Source: Margaritispora aquatica
Lineage: Eukaryota > Ascomycota > Leotiomycetes > Helotiales > Discinellaceae
NCBI GenBank assembly: GCA_007644065.1
Contig: VJWN01000002.1
Span: 1,947,831-2,011,830 of the forward strand
Direction: 5' to 3'
Length of the DNA: 64,000 bases
A program made the translations under genes and the position numbers. Shown here one piece after another: positions 11,277-22,079 of this stretch. The notes under the pieces were generated by a model. It worked only from the letters and a program-made list of their open reading frames with translations, had not been told where the DNA came from and did no database searches. Within the stretch, counting starts at the first letter, position 1. Every line of letters starts with the position of its first letter.

Positions 11277-11691
11277 ACTAGCTGCTGCAAACAGTGATGG
11301 AACCTCACTTGCTTAAGTTTCGACCGGAGATCAATGAATATTAGACCACAGGTATTGACGCACGAGATCTAGTCTAGCGATAACTCCCACGGGTTCCTCA
11401 GCATTAATAGAATAGAACACTTCAATTGTGATGATAGACAACTTAGAAATGTATTAGAAATCCAAAACCTGGTTCACGGCTTACTTAATCTTGGCTATCC
11501 TTTCAGCTTAGTCATAGCCACAGTCTGACACGTGATCCTTGAAACGAATGGAAGCCTCAAAGCTCAACCCCAACCTCAACCATCACAAAACCAAGAACAT
11601 TACTTCAATTCCTGCATCAGAAATAATGCACCATCCTCTTTCCAAGAACAAGAACAAGAATGTTCGGGCCCACCACTCTCCACTCTCCACT
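11277..11691. other. Intergenic, 0.4 kb
   Basis: Upstream of the Zn2Cys6 gene and downstream of the SDR gene, both on the minus strand. Contains one CACGTGA near 11530. No coding or RNA signal. Confidence 0.6.
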
Positions 11692-12521
11692 CTAAGCGGA
11701 GGGAAGGGGAAACTGTTTGTATCCCACTCCCTTAACAAAGGTCTGCTGCCAAGGGCCCTGTGACTTCTCCTGTGCAAGATGCGTATAAAACTCCCCGTGA
11801 GCTGCGCCGTCAATCTTGTGGTAGGCCGGTAAGCCATTAGCGTCTCGCTCATCAGCATAATAGAACCTGTAAGGTTTCCGTTAGACTAGGTACTTGACAT
11901 CACACTGTAAGCAAAGATATCATGGTTGACATACTTGTATCCTCGATCTTTGTATGCTATGGCGGCAGACTGAATGATGTGTGCCGTCGCTGATTTTCCA
12001 ACCCCCGAGTTCATCAGCACGGAAATAGTCGTGTTATTCAAGATGTTGCCGGTGAAAATGAATGTCTTGGACGCTGTGGGAGGTAGTTGGGCGAAACCCA
12101 AGACCGCTTGTTGTGCTGCAACAAACACGCTGGTGGTGTTGATGTTGAGATCTCGAACGAAATTCGCCAACGGAATGGAGCCGAGGGGATCCTTCGCATC
12201 GTTTGGTGGAATACCTGCACCAGCTGCTTGACCGTCAGTACTGTATAAATGTGGTGTGAGTTCCAGTCATATCTTACCATTGTAAACAACAACGCTTGGA
12301 TAACCATGCATATCTCTGAGCTTGGAAAATACTCCAATCACAGACTCTGGATCAGACAAGTCGATGGGAATGTTGATCTGAGTGGCAGTACTCTCTTCCT
12401 CTTTTATCTTTCGTGATGCGCGGGCGACGATGTAACCTTTTGCAGCAAATGCTTCAGACACATGGTGCCCAACATTAGAGCCGAAACCGAGAAGAAGCAT
12501 GACTGGAGATTTTGCTGCCAT
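11692..12521 (-). CDS. Atypical short-chain dehydrogenase/reductase (SDR-like)
   Basis: Three exons, 12521-12278, 12223-11935 and 11866-11692, giving 235 residues. The N-terminus has a Rossmann strand and glycine loop LLLGFGSNVG near 9-18, followed by a basic NADP-preferring ASRK and an LSDPES acidic turn. NAGAGIPP corresponds to the NAG motif. The catalytic YxxxK of classical SDRs is not present: the equivalent site reads SGVGKSATAH, keeping a Lys but no Tyr. The C-terminus, FYYADERDANGLPAYHKIDG..., is typical of a fungal SDR-like group of unknown substrate. Start taken at MAAKSPV because the loop follows at once; an in-frame Met ten codons upstream is the alternative. Catalysis may be altered or lost. 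Confidence 0.82.
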
Positions 12522-13340
12522 GTTTGGATAGGTGTATTTGAGGAATTTCAAGAGTTTGAGATTTTTCGGGTACTTGAGGTATTTGATTTACCTTGAGTAA
12601 CTTGGGATATACAAGGAATTGGAGATGAGATGATGATATTTGAAAATTAAGTCCTATGTCAGTAGTCTTATATACACTTTTCTATCCCCAAAACATATTG
12701 GTGCTTTGTTATCCTCAATGTGAGTGGATTTTGTGGCCTTTGCCCCAGCTAACCTTTACTGTTGTCAGATCTATGGTAAATAATCTCGAACGGAGCCTTC
12801 GGAGCCTCCGGTTCAATTCGAGCCTGGTGAGTAATTCATTGTTCCGTCTGAACATCTGATGATTGGACCATCACGTGGAATCTTGCTGACGAATTAATTA
12901 AGCGAATGAAATCCAACTTTACGTTTTCGGTACAGATCGACGGTAGCAACCCGGAGACTTCGGGTGCTCCGAATGAATGCTGAAACTGCGCTGATCCACT
13001 CTGTCAACGTCAACAATCGACTCAATATTGGAATATCCTATGCCATTCAACTTCATGACCAATGCGAAAATTACCAATTTGACGTTTCTTGATCTGAAGA
13101 TGTCCACTTACGGTGACATCTATGAGTTGGTAAGAATTATGCTTTGCAATCATTCTCTGAGAAAAGAGAACATTTGCCGTGGTGGTGGGACGAGAAAGAA
13201 AGTACAAGTATAGGCGTGATTTCTGCATTTCTGCTTTTCTGTTGTCATTGCATTTGCTAAATACACTCTACTTTACATTACATTCATAACACTATTTTCA
13301 TCATTGCACTACCAGGAACTTCATATCACCAGCTAACACA
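12522..13340. other. Divergent intergenic region, 0.8 kb
   Basis: Between the SDR-like gene (minus) and the NmrA-like gene (plus), so it should hold both promoters. Contains an imperfect palindrome near 12790-12815 (cggagccttcggagcctccg) and a CACGTG near 12871. No gene seen. Confidence 0.5.
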
Positions 13341-14854
13341 ATGAGCTCAAATATTCTCGTCACTGGCGCAGCTGGTTATGTGTACATCTCACTCACTTCC
13401 ACCAACATATCAAACCGCTAACACACTTCCAGTGGAGGTTCCATCATCGCCGACTTTCTATCCAGCAGTAATCCAGTGCTTAAGGGAAGCCGTATCACCG
13501 CTGCAGTGCGATCTGATGAGCAAGCCAAGGTCCTGTCAGAGGCGGGCCTTAACGTGCTCCAGCTAGACCTCACGGACAAGAAGGCTGTCGTGGAGAGCAT
13601 CGTGAAAAATAAGAGTGAGTTTGGTGATGTGTTGAAAGAGAGGGAGAAATCATCCGTAGCTGATGGCTGGGATTATAGTCAATATCGTAATCCACACTGC
13701 CAGCTCCCTGGACCTATCCTTGGCACTGAATCTTCTCGCCGGGCTAGCTGAGCAGCAAAAAGCAAGCGGAAGTAAGACTTACTTCATACATGTGAGTTAT
13801 AGGCTGTTCACATTGGTAGGGTCGGTCCTAACTAACCTCATCATAGACCTCGGGACTGAGTGCATTCTGTCTGCAGACCGGCTGGCCAGCGGGCGACATG
13901 AAAGATTCTGGTCCAATTTTTGAGACCGAGAAACAATTGGCGGATTCCTTCCCTCTCCGAACTGTAAGATTACCTAAGATCACCCCCTTTCTCAAACGAC
14001 ATTGTGCTAACTCTGACTTTCTTTCCCCAAAGAACGACGTTGCCATCACTGAACAGGCCAAAGAATTGGGCGTAACCAGCTACATAGTTATACCCTCGAC
14101 CGTTTGTAAGGACCCCAAGGGGAGACTGCTCTCCAGATATCTCGTGTAGACTAACCGAACCTCCTCTAGACGGCCAAGGCTCAGGGAAGTGGAACCAACT
14201 CTCCGTGATATTCCCCATCGCTATCCAAGCTAGCATCAAGCAGAAATGCGTGTCCAAATTTGCTACGGATGGGGTAAGCTAAGCCCACCCAATCCCTCCA
14301 AACGCCTCCCCTGACTGGAAGAAAGACTAACTCCGTTGCGTAGCCCATTGCAGCAGTGAGCATCTCTGACTTGACAGGACTCTTCGGCCTGATCGTCCAG
14401 AACATTCTCCAAGGATCTGGCGAGACAATCCCAAATGGAACCAATGGCTATTATTTTGCCATTGCCCACGAGTTGGTCTGGTGGGAGACATTGAGTCGTC
14501 TTGCGGTCGCGATGAAGGCTCGTGGCCTCGTGGCCAGCGAAGAGACGCCAGTGTGGACCAGTAATGCAGTGGCTGCCGAGGCAACAGGTATTCCAGAGCT
14601 CTTCGTTGGGATATTTTTCAACTCGAAGTAAGTACCCCTCGCTTAGTAGGAGAGAGAGAGAGAGAACTTTGATCACTAACCGAAATCTTAGCACGAACAT
14701 CATCGTAGACAATGCCTTCAAATTGGGGTGGAAGCCTACTTGGGATACCGCTCGCTTCCTTGAAAATATTGATGATGAGGTAGCAAGTGTGGTGAAGCTT
14801 GGAAAGGCCAAAAGCAGTCTCATGGACTCTCTAGCCTTGGCTGCCAAGGCTTAA
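13341..14854 (+). CDS. NmrA/extended-SDR-like NAD(P)-binding protein
   Basis: Eight exons: 13341-13381, 13433-13614, 13679-13791, 13847-13963, 14033-14105, 14170-14273, 14344-14627, 14692-14854; 358 residues. All seven introns are 46-70 nt with GT-AG ends. The start VTGAAGYVGGSI gives the TGxxGxxG loop of extended/atypical SDRs; AAVRSDEQA is the NADP-contact turn and LQLDLTDKKAVVE the D-loop. IVIHTASSLD and PSTVYGQGSG are conserved epimerase-type segments (the Tyr lies in VYGQG). The C-terminal part, with WNQLSVIF and LGWKPTW, should bind substrate. Predicted soluble oxidoreductase or redox-sensing regulator; substrate unknown. This is the most intron-dense gene of the window. Confidence 0.85.
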
Positions 14855-15742
14855 GATGGAGAAGAGTACCTCAACTTCATTTTACGGGAGGATATACGAG
14901 AGCTTCGAGGTTTACCTGATAGATAGATGAATGAAGCGTGATGAAGGATACAAGCATACCCAATTTTTCTTTGCTATAAATCGTGACACGCAGAGTGGCC
15001 AGTAAGTCAGCACCCAAATCAGCTTAACAAGCACGCCCCGCCGATTAAGTCAATCAGTGAAGCTTCTCAAAATTAACAAGCCGTTCAGCGAAAGGAAACC
15101 ATCGCTATTCAGTGAGCTGATTGATCCGTTGAAGCCTTTATAATTAGCGATTTCGAAGTTGGTTCTAGACGTAGGAAATTTACGGGACTGAGGACGCCGA
15201 TAGATTAATTTTCAATTGTAAGATCTTATATTAATCCCCAAAATCAAAACCAAACCTTCGCCATCCAGATGCTTCTAATTTAAAACGCACCCATACACGC
15301 CATCCCGTTGCTTTGAAACTCCGAATGGGTAACATGTACGAATTGAAACGACTTGCTCAAATGATAATCCCACACTTCAAACTCCGAAATACAAATACAG
15401 CCATTGACCTATTCCTACAACCTCGTTGTGGAGAAAAACCATCCGTCATCCTATGTTATTCGGTTTTAGTTTTCCTGACTACCATAGTAGCTAGCGAGGC
15501 TTGTAACCGTACCCAAGCCGCCATAAGACTATCAAGATAGACTGTTACCGAGATAGACTGCCACCGAATTATATCCGACAGAGACGACCAGATACAAAGG
15601 AGTAGCCGCAAAAGTTGTCAGAACGGCAATGGCAATAATTAGCCATACCCCAAAATTAATTTCTCTAAAGGAAGTTGTCTGTTTTGCTGAATGGAGACTA
15701 TTAGTATAATAAATGACAATGTTTAGGAAAGGAAGCTAGAGA
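14855..15742. other. Intergenic, 0.9 kb, between convergent genes
   Basis: Separates the 3' ends of the NmrA-like gene (plus) and the NACHT-ankyrin gene (minus). No convincing coding potential. Further ankyrin units could be spliced on if GTAATC just before the stop at 15743 acts as a donor, but I find no good partner exon. Confidence 0.5.
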
Positions 15743-18700
15743 TTACCGTCCCTCCCCGTTCGTAGCATCAATATCCGTCTTAGCCTTAAGCAGTAGTTTA
15801 ACGATACTTTCGTATCCGTTCTTAGTAGCGTACGATAGCGCCGTCTGATCGTCTTTGTCTTTAGTCTCGATCTCGGCCTTGGCCTCCAGTAGTAGCTTGA
15901 CGATATTCTCGTGTCCGTACTTTGTAGCGTACAATAGTGCCGTCCGACGGTACATATCCTTAGTATTGACCTCGGCCTTGGCCTCGAGTAGTAGCTTGAC
16001 GATATTCTCGTGTCCGTACTTTGTAGCGTACAATAGTGCCGTCCGACGGTACATATCCTTAGTATTGACCTCGGCCTTGGCCTCGAGTAGTAGCTTAACG
16101 ATATTCTCGTGCCCATTCTCAATAGCATAAAATAGCGCCGTACGACTTATGTCATCCTCGGCCTCGATATCGATATTAAACTTCGCCTCGACTAGAATTT
16201 GTACAACAGCTGTAAGGCCAAAATAACATGCAACTATCAAGCCACTACTCTTTTCTGGTAGACTGGAGTATTCGTAATATTTTAATGTCCGGAACCATAA
16301 TAAAAACCTCCGGGATGAAGTATTGCAGAGTTGGAGCGCGTCCCTTCCTAGCCTTTTCTCGGCTTCCTTTCCGGCTTGTCGGAAATGGAATGTCCAATTT
16401 ATTGATGCGTATGAGAGGAGAGGGTAGTCTTGGGTAAGCTGAGAAACTGGAACATCCATCCATGGGTCAATTACAATGTCTGGAAATTCAAGTTGAAGAT
16501 ATCCTAGGCACGCCTTTAGCGCCTCTGAATGCGAAACCTCTGGCGTAAAGCTATGCTTCCAATTTGAGGAACATTGAGGGATGTTTTTGTTGTTAGTAAG
16601 AAACTCTTTGGCCGTTTGGTGAATCAGGTATATCTTTTGATCAATAACACTGACGAACAGGCCACAGAGATTTTCAATTTTCTTCCGAAACAAATCCTCG
16701 TTGTCTAACTCAATGCTGCTTGCTGAGGTACACTTCTCGCCCATTTCTTTCATAACCAGTATCTCGAGAGCAATGTTCATCTCTTTTAAAGTCAGCGGCC
16801 TTTCTGCTGCCAAAATAAGATGCAACACCCTTTTGGCTTGAACTGGATCCTTAGCTCTATTCAAGATCTTTTCATATGCTTCGTCAACAGAGTTGGGCAT
16901 TGTGCTTAGAAATCGCTTCCAGCCCTGTTCTGTTGACTCGAGTGACTTTGAAATCTCATCGAACATCAAATGTACCCAGAGATAAGTTCGGTTTTTCTGA
17001 CCTTTAAGGTACCGTATGAGTGTGACCTTGGTTTTATCGTCAAGTGGAGGCTTGCGGGCGCCAATACGATGGCTGATCACAAGGTCAACCTCTTTGCTAA
17101 TTCTCTCTGACATTTCATTTCCTTCGAGATGTATTGATGGTAAATCGTCAACTTTAAACTCTATTTCTAGTTCGTAGAACGGCCGGCTCGTGACAATGAA
17201 CTTGAGTTTCGAGCTAGTCGTCTTTGAGACGCGATAGAAGTTACTGATATATTCGATCAAGAACTTTCTCCTCGATGGCTCGCATTCGTCAAGCGCATCG
17301 AAGATGCATATCACAGGGCCAGCATGCGTATCTCCGACAGCCTTCATAAGAATATCCCACAACTTCCCAAAAGGAAGGTTCTGTCCGTGCACTCGCCAAT
17401 CTGGCATTGCATTTTGTATCAGCCATGGCTTTTGCAGAAACAGCTGATGAAGTATAGAGCGAAGTGCATTGAGCCCGCTCCCGCGCTCTGCATCGTCTTT
17501 GAAGAAGAAGTAGCATATTGATGCCGTCTTCGTATCTGGCTTCTCGGAATGGAGCAATCCCTCGTCCACTAAAGCCCTTGAAAGAACCGATTTACCGCAG
17601 CCTGGGCCGGCAGTAACCCACAGAAGATTTGCCGTGGTTTTTTGGCGCCATGCAAGAAACATTTGGTGTTGAAGGAACCATTCACATGTTCCGTCTACCC
17701 GTTCTGGGTTCACATCCTTTTGATCCTGGTAGGGAAAAGAAAGTGCCTGCATACACTCTTGTTCCTCATGGGTCAAGGATCGATCAGTATTGATCTTATC
17801 TACTATATCTTTGATTCTACCAGACACGAGCTTGAAGTTCGCGTCATCAGGGCCTCGATATTTGTTCATCATTGCGTGACGTACGTCGAGCGGGATATGC
17901 TCGTGGCAATCCAAACAAGCTGAGACTTTATCCACTAACTTTACAACATTTAGTACTAATGATGTTCGTAGCGGTGTATATGACTTACAAGAATTTCCTC
18001 GGGTTTGATCGGCGAATTCCGACTGATCGAGTTCAACAATTGAGTTTTTCGAGTTTCATAAAAGCACCGTATTTCCATTCCCGCTTGTATCCGAGTTTGT
18101 ACTGTCAATTTTGCGAATTCTGCAACTAGATTTTCTAGTGTGCTAGAGTTTTCTTTTAAGTCGTCCAGAAGCGTGCATGAAGACTCCTGGGCCGGGCCCA
18201 GAATTCCAAAAACGAAATTTTTCCAACCCGCGAAAGTTGCTGCTTTAGTTCCTCGCAGAGGTGATCCTAGAAATATAACACCAGCAGTCTGGTTGAACAC
18301 AGCCTTTTTGCGTTCATCTTCCGTCGCGCGGAATGCGGTCAAAAGTGCCTTGGTTTTAAGTCGTGAGCATTCATTAACAGTGTTCGAAGTGCAGCAAACG
18401 CAAGAATAGCTATCACTTGGATATTCTCACCTCAGCAACCACAATGCCACCAAAGCATGAACCAATAAAGACAAGTTTGCTCGACTTGAAATCGTCGTGT
18501 CTGTCCTTGATACAGTACAACAAGGTCGCAGCAAGATCTTTAACACGCACTGTCTGCGCATCGTGTGAATAGTTTGAGTTATATTCAAAGGCCCAAATCC
18601 GAGCTCCTTCGATGACTGAAGGTAACATGTCATCATCTTTCAGCCAGTTGAAGGCACGACCCTTTGGTTCCGTGTCCTGCTCATATGCGATCCATGTTTT

Positions 18701-19015
18701 TGGAGAGCTGGTCTCAATGCCGTGAACTGCGATGATACTATGTATTGGTTAGTCTGCATCTCGAATTCAAAGCATAGCACATACTCCACGGTAGTATCGC
18801 CTTTCGACCCGTCGGCAGGGAATACTGGATAAAGCCTTGGAAGCTTGATGGTCTCAAAATTGTCAGTATGTGTGCTACTTAGGCAAATGGCAGAGAGAAC
18901 AAACAGGTGACGGAGTTGATGGTAACTCTGGTTGAGAACTAGAGATCAACTGGTAGATAAAATCAAAAACACACCACAAAAAACGCCAAACATAATATGC
19001 CAACCAAGAAGCCAT
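15743..19015 (-). CDS. NLR-like protein: membrane-anchor helix, alpha/beta-hydrolase, NACHT, ankyrin repeats
   Basis: Fungal STAND ATPase of the kind linked to self/non-self recognition. Exons 19015-18905, 18852-18785, 18737-18431, 18348-17989, 17938-15743; 1,013 residues. Residues 4-24 are an aromatic hydrophobic helix. Residues about 50-280 resemble the DUF676/PGAP1-like hydrolase of fungal NLRs (VDIIAVHGIETSSPKTW, then FIGSCFGGIVVAE); the nucleophile elbow GxSxG reads G152-S-C154-F-G156, so Cys replaces Ser. NACHT: Walker A GPGCGKS at about 393-399, Walker B VICIFDALDECEP near 491-503, and YLWVHLMFDEI as the sensor/winged-helix region. Ankyrin repeats fill about 845-1013; two are identical in DNA. 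Ligand binding by the repeats would trigger NACHT oligomerisation and act on the N-terminal domain (family knowledge). Confidence 0.88.
15888..16085 (-). repeat. Two identical 99-bp ankyrin-repeat units
   Basis: 15888-15986 and 15987-16085 are identical base for base by direct reading. Each encodes one 33-residue ankyrin unit (TALLYATKYGHENIVKLLLE plus AKAEVNTKDMYRR). The next unit from 16086 starts to diverge with a single g-to-a change, and the flanking units differ in protein and DNA. Recent unequal exchange or gene conversion is the simplest cause. Confidence 0.95.
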
Positions 19016-19453
19016 TGCGTCAAGAACAAATGAGGTACCGGGATTTAAGAGGCTAGTTTGGTACGATATTGAGTACCTTAGTCAAGGTGTAATGAAAATG
19101 CTGAAGATGGGACGAACTAAGCTGCAGTAACTCGCTGCTAACCAGCCCCACTTCGTTGGTTAAGATAACACCCCAAGCAATCTGGGACTCGGTAAAGCAT
19201 TAGCCTCAAAATGGTTTTATCAAAGCAAAGAGGGATCAAAACCACTAATCTAACATGGTGGGCGCCTTAATACTGTCGGTGGGGTGACGTGTCCCGGGCG
19301 GTTATAGACGATTTCTTACTGGTGGTGCTTTTGGGCGAGTTTCTCAGCCGCATTTGAGCAAACGGTTGTTGATGGCAGGTCGTTGGACGGTACTTAACTT
19401 TTAAATTCTTCTATTCTTCGTCCCCTAAACTCCACTAGCCTCGGTCAGTGACA
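19016..19453. other. Divergent intergenic region, 0.4 kb
   Basis: Short promoter region shared head-to-head by the NLR-like gene (minus) and the two-TM protein gene (plus). No clear TATA box or other element. Confidence 0.5.
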
Positions 19454-20516
19454 ATGCCCATAATTGACACCAAAATCGAACTTAACAAAGATCTTGTCAA
19501 TTTCATGTCGGAGGATGGCGAGAACCGCCTCCGTAGAGCTCGTCAGGACGACCGGCAGTATCTCCCTGGCCAAGGTCGCATTTCCCTGGAGAATGCTCCT
19601 CTAAAGAAATACCTCGGAGAAGCGCTCTTAGCTCCGAATCTCGATAAGATGGCTCCGTATCTTTGGTTGGTTCGTATAATAAGGACTTTAACGAGTTACA
19701 TTCGCTAACCATCATTCATTCAAGGCCTTTACGCCAGACTATGCTCACATTTCCCCGCTCCACTTCCAATCCGCTCGAGGCCGTAGTATTATCGTTGCTG
19801 AGAATGTCTATCTCCACCTTGTCTGGCATTACGACCGGATATTTATCAAACCTCTCCCGAAATACCTCCTCTCATCTGCCTTCTGGGAATACGCCGAGAA
19901 GACAGACGAAGAGATGTGGCAAGCCGCGGCTGGCTTCATGCGAACTTACTCCTGCCTAATACAATACGAAATCGATTTTCGGAAAGCCCAGAGTCCGGAG
20001 CTGGGACTCATACCAACCGATGACGGGGAAAATCCCATCACATACGAGCGGTTTGCACAGTTCATCGCTCCATTCGCAGAGCTTGGTGATGATAAAGTCA
20101 AGCCCCGATACTCTTATGGAGAGATGCGCTTGACTCGTTTGAACTGGTTTGCACGCTTTTTGCTAGGACGGTTGACTTACCATCACATTCATGCTCAATG
20201 GAACGAGTATTTGGGCAGGTTCCTAGCACCATTCCTGACTGTTTTCCTACTCCTATCCACAGTGCTCACCGCCATGCAAGTAGAACTCGCAGTCCAAAGC
20301 GCCCCTCAAGGTTTTGGAAGTTGGAACGCTTTTTCTCAAGTGTGTCGTTGGTTCTCTGTTCTCGTTCTCATGCTTGTTGCCGTTATTTCGATTCTCTTAA
20401 TCTTTATTATACTGTTTATGTTTATACATGATCAGATGTTTGCGCAAAAGGTTTTGCGCCAGAAAAGAACTAAACAGAAAAAGTTGGAGACGAGTTTGAA
20501 ATCTGGTGTGGTTTAA
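19454..20516 (+). CDS. Uncharacterised fungal two-TM protein (DUF6601-like)
   Basis: Two exons, 19454-19669 and 19725-20516, giving 335 residues; the 55-nt intron has a GTTCGT donor and CTAAC branch site. The soluble N-terminal two thirds contain LHLVWHYDRIFIKPLPKYLLSSAFW, a signature I associate with the fungal DUF6601 family; the family name is from memory. Two hydrophobic helices near 240-265 and 285-315 are followed by a Lys/Arg-rich tail (KVLRQKRTKQKK), suggesting a hairpin with both ends in the cytosol. Function is unknown. It is head-to-head with the NLR-like gene 438 bp away, so the two could be co-expressed, but nothing else ties them together. Confidence 0.75.
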
Positions 20517-22079
20517 AGGTCAATTCCTAGGAGGAATTTTACTGTTAGGAATCGAGTATATGATCAAGATCTTACTAGCCTAACAGATTATGAAATAAGC
20601 AGCATTTAGGTAGAAGCTGACCACTTAAGGTGCGTGCGCACTACATTTATTTTCACAAGCCTTTTCATTGAATTCTTTTCTGCGTTGCCACTCAGTTTCT
20701 ATAATATTCTAGAATAGACAGATGGTAGTAGAACTATACTGAGCGCTAGAAAGCAAAGGGAAGCTACTTAGACCGGACCACAAATTAACACTTGTAACGG
20801 TTAACAACCTAGACAGCCTTCACTCTAACCAAGACAAGCCGGCAGGGGCAGGGGCATAGGCGATGTCAATCCGGACACGACAAGGCTATGAGGAAGTTTT
20901 TACCCTTGAACTTACTCGTCTTATCTACCGGCATTCAATACTATATTCGCCTTTGGAAATCTCTTCTCGCAAATCAACGGAAAGACATGGCAAAACTAAG
21001 ACAATATAATATCGAGTATTGTTTTAATACGTAATTGTCCAAAGACCTTTCTCAAGACGATATATACAACTTGAGAATCAGCTTCAAGCGTTACAAGTTG
21101 TGTCTACTAAATCAAAAGGAGACAAAAATGAGTTAACGGAGTCTCGAGTAGCAAAGTCGGGGTTTTGGAAGTAGAAGCTCCCGCAACCTAAGAAGGCGGC
21201 TGAATATTGGATAAGTCAGAAAGGCGTCATTTTTCACAGGCTCTGAAATTAAAATTACATCAGACCTATTGATATACTCGAGACTAGACTACATATCTGT
21301 TTAACTTTTAGTCGATCACCGTCGTAATAATCCCGTACAGCCATGCAACAATAAGTACTTCAACTTTTGTCCACTTAGTGCGATAAGAACTAACTCTCGA
21401 ACTCGGTTAAGAATAATGGGTATTCGTACGCTAACGAGTTGCTTTGGTTTGGTTTAATATATAAAAGACGTTATATAGATATACCGTTATAGGGTGCGCG
21501 ATGGCCACGTACTTACTTAAGTAGTCTTTAGATAAAAGTTGGGAATAACCCAACTTGGACCGAATAATCAGTAATTCTACAATATCAGACTTATTATCAA
21601 AACTATCTATACCTTTCTCGGTACACCTATAACAGTAAGTCATGTCTCGCTTGCTTGTTGGCCACTTTATTATTAACTATCGAACAAATAGTAATCTTAT
21701 GATTATAGATTAACTGGCTTATCATTATATCACTGATATTCGTTTAACTAGTCTATGCGGGCTTTTTTCCCCTCTCTTTAGAATAATCCTTAAAAGAAGG
21801 ACTTGAAGTCATATTTTTAAATATAAGCTTTCTATTCTGTTTCTGCGAGTCGTATTTTCAGTTGACGATCATTTGACCTAGGACGATGATCATATACGTA
21901 ACGCTAAACGTATTACTTTTACTTTGCTTTCTTTTTCCTATTTCTCATAATCTGAGGTATAATAGTATTAGAGCGTTATAATGCTCTCCTTGGGTACTCA
22001 AATATAAGCTCTCTATTACTATAAAAGCTTTCAAACTCTTTATCATTATTCTGCACCACCTACTACTCTTTTATGTGAT
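20517..22079. repeat. AT-rich island, probable decayed repeat
   Basis: From about 20,900 the sequence becomes rich in A/T and TpA with stops in all frames. The best remaining open frame (21643-21431, minus, 70 codons) has TA-biased codons and no recognisable domain. This pattern fits a transposon degraded by repeat-induced point mutation, though terminal repeats and a transposase are not identifiable. A plain AT-rich intergenic spacer is the alternative. Confidence 0.4.

Noticed and set aside
12800..12835. tRNA B-box-like ggttcaattcgagcc
   Set aside because: No A-box, acceptor stem or cloverleaf could be fitted around it.
7511..14854. Secondary-metabolite cluster (reductase, regulator, two SDR-like genes)
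   Set aside because: No polyketide, peptide or terpene synthase and no transporter in the block; the genes are on both strands with long gaps.
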